In this document: one piece after another, positions 60,324 to 64,000 of the stretch
Layout of the letters: every line of letters begins with the position of its first letter
How positions within the stretch are numbered: position 1 is the stretch's first letter
Source: Streptococcus pseudopneumoniae
Lineage (GTDB): Bacteria > Bacillota > Bacilli > Lactobacillales > Streptococcaceae
Reading direction: 5' to 3'
DNA length: 64,000 nt
NCBI RefSeq assembly: GCF_001073085.1
Contig: NZ_JVFV01000009.1
Span: 49,922-113,921 of the forward strand
Translations under genes and position numbers: made by a program
Notes under the pieces: generated by a model
Told to the model about the DNA's origin: nothing
The model's input: only the letters and a program-made list of their open reading frames with translations
The model's database searches: none

Positions 60324-60736
60324 TTAAATTTGGCTATTAGCTCTAAATGAATGTTCTGAGATCCATTTGGTGTAGCTAGATAACCTTTCATCTGTTAAGG
60401 ATTCTACTGCGATAGTTACACACATATCGACCGCTTCTTCAACTGTTACAGAAAAACGATAACCATTTAACTGTAGAAATTTCACCAAAACGAAGAAAGC
60501 AGTTCGTTTATTAGCGTTGGCAAAAACATGCTTCTTGATCAATTGGACAAATAATATCGTTGCCTTATCAAAAATTGTTGGATAAAGAGGTTTACCGAAG
60601 ACAAATTGTTCTGGATATTGACAATCATATTTAAGGCAGAAGGACTAACTATTTGAATTTTTTCATTAGGTGAATACCGTTGAATTGCTAAAGCATTGAT
60701 TTTCTCGATTTGCCTCTCTGTTAGATAGACTGTCAC
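60324..60736 (-). pseudogene. Frameshifted Doc/Fic-type (death-on-curing) toxin gene
   Basis: Two - strand reading frames together encode one protein: 60736-60539 gives MTVYLTERQIEKINALAIQRYSPNEKIQIVSPSALNMIVN, and 60542-60324 gives KKHVFANANKRTAFFVLVKFLQLNGYRF with the Fic motif HxFxxANKRT. The missing middle (PEQFVFGKPLYPTIFDKATILFVQL) reads cleanly in the second frame from about 60615, so a single-base deletion near 60612-60619 splits the gene. Doc toxins phosphorylate or modify EF-Tu; this copy should be inactive unless frameshifting occurs. Confidence 0.85.
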
Positions 60737-60969
60737 TTTTCGACCAAAGCTTTGAAAACATCATCGTATTCGTCAAAAATTTTGTCCAAATTTAAGTCAA
60801 AGGCATCATCAGATACATAAGAAATCTGATGTTCAGACTCTTCGGGAGTAAAGATAATTTCACCACTTGGTAACAATTTCGCTTCGTATTTAACACCACT
60901 TGGAATATTGAATTCACTTGGAACAGTATTGGTGATTGAATTTCCTTGTTTTCTTGTTTTTACTACCAT
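60733..60969 (-). CDS. Antitoxin of the Doc-type pair (AbrB/MazE-like)
   Basis: 78-aa protein. The N-terminus (VKTRKQGNSITNTVPSEFNIPSGVKYEAKLL) is a swapped-hairpin AbrB/MazE-type DNA-binding fold, and the acidic C-terminus (DDAFDLNLDKIFDEYDDVFKALVEK) should bind the toxin. It overlaps the toxin start by 4 bp. RBS AAAGGAGG. The antitoxin is intact while its toxin is frameshifted. Confidence 0.85.
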   Translation of the reverse strand: MVVKTRKQGNSITNTVPSEFNIPSGVKYEAKLLPSGEIIFTPEESEHQISYVSDDAFDLNLDKIFDEYDDVFKALVEK

Positions 60970-61032
60970 CTGATTTCCTCCTTTGAAGTATTATAACAAA
61001 TAATTACCGTAATTAAAATGACAGAATATCAG

Positions 61033-61155
61033 TCAAAATAATTCAGCTTGAGAAATTTCTGCTAAGAACTCATCCGAGTATACAGAATAAGCATTTGGAT
61101 CGGGCGATCTATGGTTGTTCATTGCTTGACCACATCTACAAGTCCATTTTTCCAT
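61033..61155 (-). CDS. Putative 40-aa CxC protein
   Basis: A small ORF encoding MEKWTCRCGQAMNNHRSPDP followed by NAYSVYTDEFLAEISQAELF. It has GAGG about 7 bp before the ATG and an ordered, non-repetitive composition. The CRCG pair could bind zinc if paired. Function unknown; shorter than most gene finders report. Confidence 0.45.
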   Translation of the reverse strand: MEKWTCRCGQAMNNHRSPDPNAYSVYSDEFLAEISQAELF

Positions 61156-61163
61156 AATTAACC

Positions 61164-61244
61164 TCAGTCACGACTTAATTCTTCAAGAAAAAATTGATTG
61201 AGTGCTTTCCAGTCTCTTTTATCCTTGCTAACACTAAGTCCATT
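61164..61244 (-). pseudogene. Possible 3' gene remnant
   Basis: The - strand frame ending at 61164 reads SKDKRDWKALNQFFLEELSRD before the stop and looks like a real C-terminus, but an in-frame TAA upstream (61247-61245) and no start codon leave no full gene. It lies just before the 40-aa ORF, so both may be leftovers of an older operon. Confidence 0.3.
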
Positions 61245-61292
61245 TTATCAGAATCCTAAGCCATTATCAAAAAATTACTATAGTATTTACAG

Positions 61293-61331
61293 AAAAAAAC
61301 TAGAGTTCCACAATTGGGAACCTCTAGCTTT
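61293..61331 (-). terminator. Terminator after the TPR gene
   Basis: Read on the - strand, GCTAGAGGTTCC pairs with GGAACTCTAG and is followed by a run of seven T. Confidence 0.85.
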
Positions 61332-61345
61332 TTTGTATCTGAGAA

Positions 61346-61969
61346 CTATTTTGTCTCAGACTTTTTATTATCTATTAAAGCTCTGACTTCTTCCGCTCCA
61401 ATCTCATCTCCGGCCTTATCAAAGAGTTGAATAGCGTGACTAAAACAATCATGGCATTTACTCGAATCAAGTTTTCGATAAATCTCTCCCAATCCTCTAT
61501 AAGCACAGGCCTGAGCGATAAGATCATCTGTCTTTAAGGCTGAGTCTAGCGACTGCTGCATATAAAACTCCGCCTCAACTAGTTGACCTAACTTTAATCG
61601 TAAATAACCTTGCTCATAGTCATTAACAGAATATTTGAGATAATCCCCTGAAAAATCTTGTTCAATAACTTCTCGCTCTTTTTCGATATAGCTAAGAGCT
61701 GTCTGAAAATCATTCATTTCACGATAGACCATGGCCAATTGATGATACGCGATGTGTTCATTTTCACGATTCTTTTCTGTAATAGCCAAGTGAAGATAAC
61801 GTTGGTAAATCTCTAAACAATCTTCGTATTTTTTTTCGTACAAATAGATATAGCCCATCAGGTTTAAAAGACTGTAATCTTTACAAGTTGCAAGCGAAAA
61901 CTCCGCTTGAACTAATTGCTTCGCTTCGTCAATCTTACCCTCAAATAATAATTCCCATGCTTGATTCAT
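61346..61969 (-). CDS. Tetratricopeptide repeat protein
   Basis: 207-aa all-helical protein with about five TPR-like units (for example SLLNLMGYIYLYEKKYEDCLEIYQRYL, EHIAYHQLAMVYREMNDFQTALSYIEKE, AQACAYRGLGEIYRKLDSSKCHDCFSHA). No enzymatic motif. TPR proteins act as scaffolds; some streptococcal ones belong to Rgg/PlcR-type sensors, but this one has no HTH domain. It follows aguA-aguB on the same strand after about 57 bp, and a terminator follows it. Confidence 0.82.
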   Translation of the reverse strand: MNQAWELLFEGKIDEAKQLVQAEFSLATCKDYSLLNLMGYIYLYEKKYEDCLEIYQRYLHLAITEKNRENEHIAYHQLAMVYREMNDFQTALSYIEKEREVIEQDFSGDYLKYSVNDYEQGYLRLKLGQLVEAEFYMQQSLDSALKTDDLIAQACAYRGLGEIYRKLDSSKCHDCFSHAIQLFDKAGDEIGAEEVRALIDNKKSETK

Positions 61970-62026
61970 TAAAAGGTCTCCTATCTATCCTAAAACGTTA
62001 ATGACCTAAACCTAAAATACAACCAA

Positions 62027-62902
62027 TTATTTCACAATATCTTTATACATGTCTGGTCTTCTATCTCTAAAGAGACCCCAGTTTAGGCGTTCGCTTGCTC
62101 CCTTGTCTAGGTCATAAGTAGCTAACAGAATATCTTCACCTTGTCTTTCAGCTCGCTCTAGAATAGCTCCTGTTTCATCGGTCATAAAGGATGAACCGTA
62201 GAAGTTAAGACCGGAACTTTGTCCCCCATTTTCCTCACAAGGAGTGACTTCTTCCAAACCAAAACGATTTGCTGCGATAACTGGCACAATATTTGCTGCC
62301 GCATGCCCCTGCATGGTACGTTGCCAATGACCACAACTATCTGTGTCCAAAATTGGCTCCGACCCAATGGCTGTTGGGTAAAAGAGTAATTCTGCTCCAT
62401 TTAATGCAAGACAACGGGCTGTTTCAGGAAACCACTGATCCCAACAAATGCCAATACCAATCTTGGCATAGCGAGTATCCCAGACCTTGAAACCAGTATT
62501 TCCAGGTGTGAAAAAGAATTTCTCTTGGTAATAATGGTCATCAGGAATATGAGTCTTCCGATAAACGCCAAGCACTTCTCCATCTGCATCAATGACAGCA
62601 ATGGAATTGTATAAGACATTACCATCTTTTTCATAGAAACTGATCGGTAAAACGACCTTTAGCTCTTTGGCAATTCCTTTGAAATGCTGAATAGCTGTAT
62701 TTTCAGACACAGACTGGGCATACTGGTAGTAGTCATACTGACGTTCCTGACAGAAATAAGGACGTTCAAATAATTCAGGCAAGAGAATAATTTGGGCTCC
62801 TTGCTCAGCAGCTTGTCGAACTAAACGTTCAGCTGTTTGGATATTGGTTTCCATATCCTTAGCGCATTGCATCTGAATAGCTGCAACCGTTACATTTCTC
62901 AT
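62027..62902 (-). CDS. aguB: N-carbamoylputrescine amidase
   Basis: 291-aa nitrilase-family enzyme that hydrolyses N-carbamoylputrescine to putrescine, CO2 and ammonia. The catalytic triad is E43 (LPELFERPYF), K116 (YRKTHIPDD) and C153 (GIGICWDQWFPE). Its start is 9 bp from the aguA stop. Together with agmatine deiminase it forms the two-step polyamine route from agmatine. Confidence 0.95.
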   Translation of the reverse strand: MRNVTVAAIQMQCAKDMETNIQTAERLVRQAAEQGAQIILLPELFERPYFCQERQYDYYQYAQSVSENTAIQHFKGIAKELKVVLPISFYEKDGNVLYNSIAVIDADGEVLGVYRKTHIPDDHYYQEKFFFTPGNTGFKVWDTRYAKIGIGICWDQWFPETARCLALNGAELLFYPTAIGSEPILDTDSCGHWQRTMQGHAAANIVPVIAANRFGLEEVTPCEENGGQSSGLNFYGSSFMTDETGAILERAERQGEDILLATYDLDKGASERLNWGLFRDRRPDMYKDIVK

Positions 62903-62911
62903 CTTTTTCTC

Positions 62912-63997
62912 CTATTCTGGAATTTGTTGGGTAATACAGTGGATATTTCCACCACCTAATAGAATATCTCTTGCAGGAATTCCGACAACTTCACGATCTG
63001 GGAAACACTGACTCAGAATACCCAATGCCACTTGATCGTTTACATCCTGAAATTGTGGCACTAATACAGACTTATTAGCAATGTAAAAATTTACATATGA
63101 AGCTGCTAGACGTTCGCCGGCATAGCGCTCCTCTTCTCCTTCTTCGTAAGTATAGCCCGGCAAATCTTCTTTCGTCACTACTTGATGAATAGCTGGGATT
63201 GGAAGTTTATGAATAGTGAAACTCCGGCCTTTTGCATCAGTTTCCTTCTCTAAGAGAGCTAAATCAGCTGCAGACATGGCATACTGAGGATCGTCTTGGT
63301 CGTCCGTCCAAGCTAAAACAACTTCTGCAGGGCCTACAAAGGCAGCAACATTGTCAACATGTTCATTTGTTTCGTCTTGATAAATACCGTAAGGCAACCA
63401 AATAACTTTTTCGGCACCAAGGCTCTCTAGTAAGGTCTTTTCAATCTCCTCTTTAGTTAGGTGAGGATTACGACCCGGACTGAGCAAACAACTTTCAGTC
63501 ACAAGTATGGTTCCTTGACCGTCACTATGAATAGCTCCGCCTTCCAGTACAAAAGGTTTGGCATCGTAAACAGGTATATCTAAGACTTCTGCAAAGCGGC
63601 TTGCTACTTGGTCATCTGCTTCATAGTCTTGGTAGAGACCGTCAACAGCACCACCCCATGCATTGAAAGACCAATCAACCGCCAACTTTTCCCTTTGATT
63701 ATTGAGGAGAATGGTCGGACCAGTATCACGTGCCCAGGCATCATTTGTTTGAATTTCTAGATAAACAACCTTGTCTCCAAGATAAGATTGTGCTTCAGAT
63801 AGATAGTTCTCCTCAACCAAAAGGTAGACTGTTTCCCCCTGAGCAATAGTTTTGATAATCTGGCTAAAAGCTTTTTTTGCAGCCTTTCCTTGAAAAGGCC
63901 AAGACCCTGGTCGAGTAGGCCATACCATGAGAGTCCCATGATGGGGTTCATACTCTGCAGGCATACGATAGCCTAATTTCTTTGGACTGTCCATCAT
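62912..63997 (-). CDS. aguA: Agmatine deiminase
   Basis: 361-aa enzyme converting agmatine to N-carbamoylputrescine and ammonia. The catalytic Cys is C354 in [13 protein letters not shown], with the guanidine-binding segments [17 protein letters not shown] near residue 17, [11 protein letters not shown] near 85 and [14 protein letters not shown] near 150. The start (ATG ATG, 63997 or 63994) is three bases from the window edge, so the RBS cannot be judged, but the length is that of the family. Confidence 0.95.
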   Translation of the reverse strand: MMDSPKKLGYRMPAEYEPHHGTLMVWPTRPGSWPFQGKAAKKAFSQIIKTIAQGETVYLLVEENYLSEAQSYLGDKVVYLEIQTNDAWARDTGPTILLNNQREKLAVDWSFNAWGGAVDGLYQDYEADDQVASRFAEVLDIPVYDAKPFVLEGGAIHSDGQGTILVTESCLLSPGRNPHLTKEEIEKTLLESLGAEKVIWLPYGIYQDETNEHVDNVAAFVGPAEVVLAWTDDQDDPQYAMSAADLALLEKETDAKGRSFTIHKLPIPAIHQVVTKEDLPGYTYEEGEEERYAGERLAASYVNFYIANKSVLVPQFQDVNDQVALGILSQCFPDREVVGIPARDILLGGGNIHCITQQIPE

Positions 63998-64000
63998 GAT

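Noticed and set aside
60324..60736. Two separate small genes instead of one broken toxin
   Set aside because: The second frame continues the Doc-type sequence exactly across the junction, so a frameshift explains both.
1..64000. tRNA, rRNA and known riboswitches (T-box, TPP, FMN and similar)
   Set aside because: No cloverleaf, rRNA or familiar aptamer core was noticed on reading both strands; a tool-based scan was not possible.

Overview
The window is a chromosomal segment of a mitis-group Streptococcus (S. mitis / S. oralis / S. infantis type). Evidence: low-GC Gram-positive gene content, a choline-binding LytB-type glucosaminidase, an LPXTG surface protein, a pneumococcus-like order of xerS - lplA - pdh genes and of pta - rlu - nadK - relQ - CYTH - prs - cysteine desulfurase - rex - radC, and a streptococcal difSL site beside xerS. 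The window includes the replication terminus: nearly all genes left of difSL (29907-29937) are on the + strand, and the next 17 kb are all on the - strand.

Layout. 1-14.8 kb: end of rexA, two small conserved genes, an LPXTG surface protein, a three-gene membrane/cell-surface operon (GT2-GtrA glycosyltransferase, phosphodiester glycosidase, membrane protein), lytB, a small possible immunity protein, rbgA-rnhB, a ClC transporter and a CPBP-family membrane protease. 14.8-29.9 kb: an accessory island ending next to difSL. It has three parts. (i) A two-gene SIR2-like + HEPN (LA2681-like) module lies between two 94-bp direct repeats (about 91% identical). (ii) A TetR-controlled ABC exporter block has duplicated TGACAAATTGTCA operators and a GntR gene. 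(iii) A five-gene operon encodes three tyrosine-recombinase-like proteins, a coiled-coil TnpC-like protein and a protein built of repeated zinc-ribbon (DUF4379-like) units. A strong promoter precedes this operon and drives a roughly 265-nt structured leader ending in a terminator. Repeats resembling dif half-sites occur at both ends of the island.

29.9-47.4 kb (- strand): xerS (+), lplA, a pyruvate/acetoin dehydrogenase operon in which the lipoyl domain sits on E3 rather than E2, a MATE transporter, pyrC, mutX, ung, a HAD phosphatase, a RelB/RelE-type pair, pta, an RluA-family pseudouridine synthase, nadK and relQ. 47.5-60.2 kb: CYTH protein, prs, a cysteine desulfurase group, rex, a C26 glutamine amidotransferase-like hydrolase, radC with a competence-type promoter, metY, a VIT-family protein, a PspC-domain protein, sprT-like, tex and a YcgR/YcgQ-type pair. 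60.2-64 kb: a frameshifted Doc toxin with an intact antitoxin, a small Cys-containing ORF, a TPR protein and aguB-aguA (agmatine to putrescine).

The strongest candidate for an undescribed system is the island at the terminus: a probable NAD-consuming/RNase-type defence pair as a repeat-bounded cassette, next to a multi-recombinase operon with its own structured leader RNA and an associated zinc-ribbon protein, all beside the chromosome-dimer-resolution site. Everything here was read by eye; no alignments or database searches were run.
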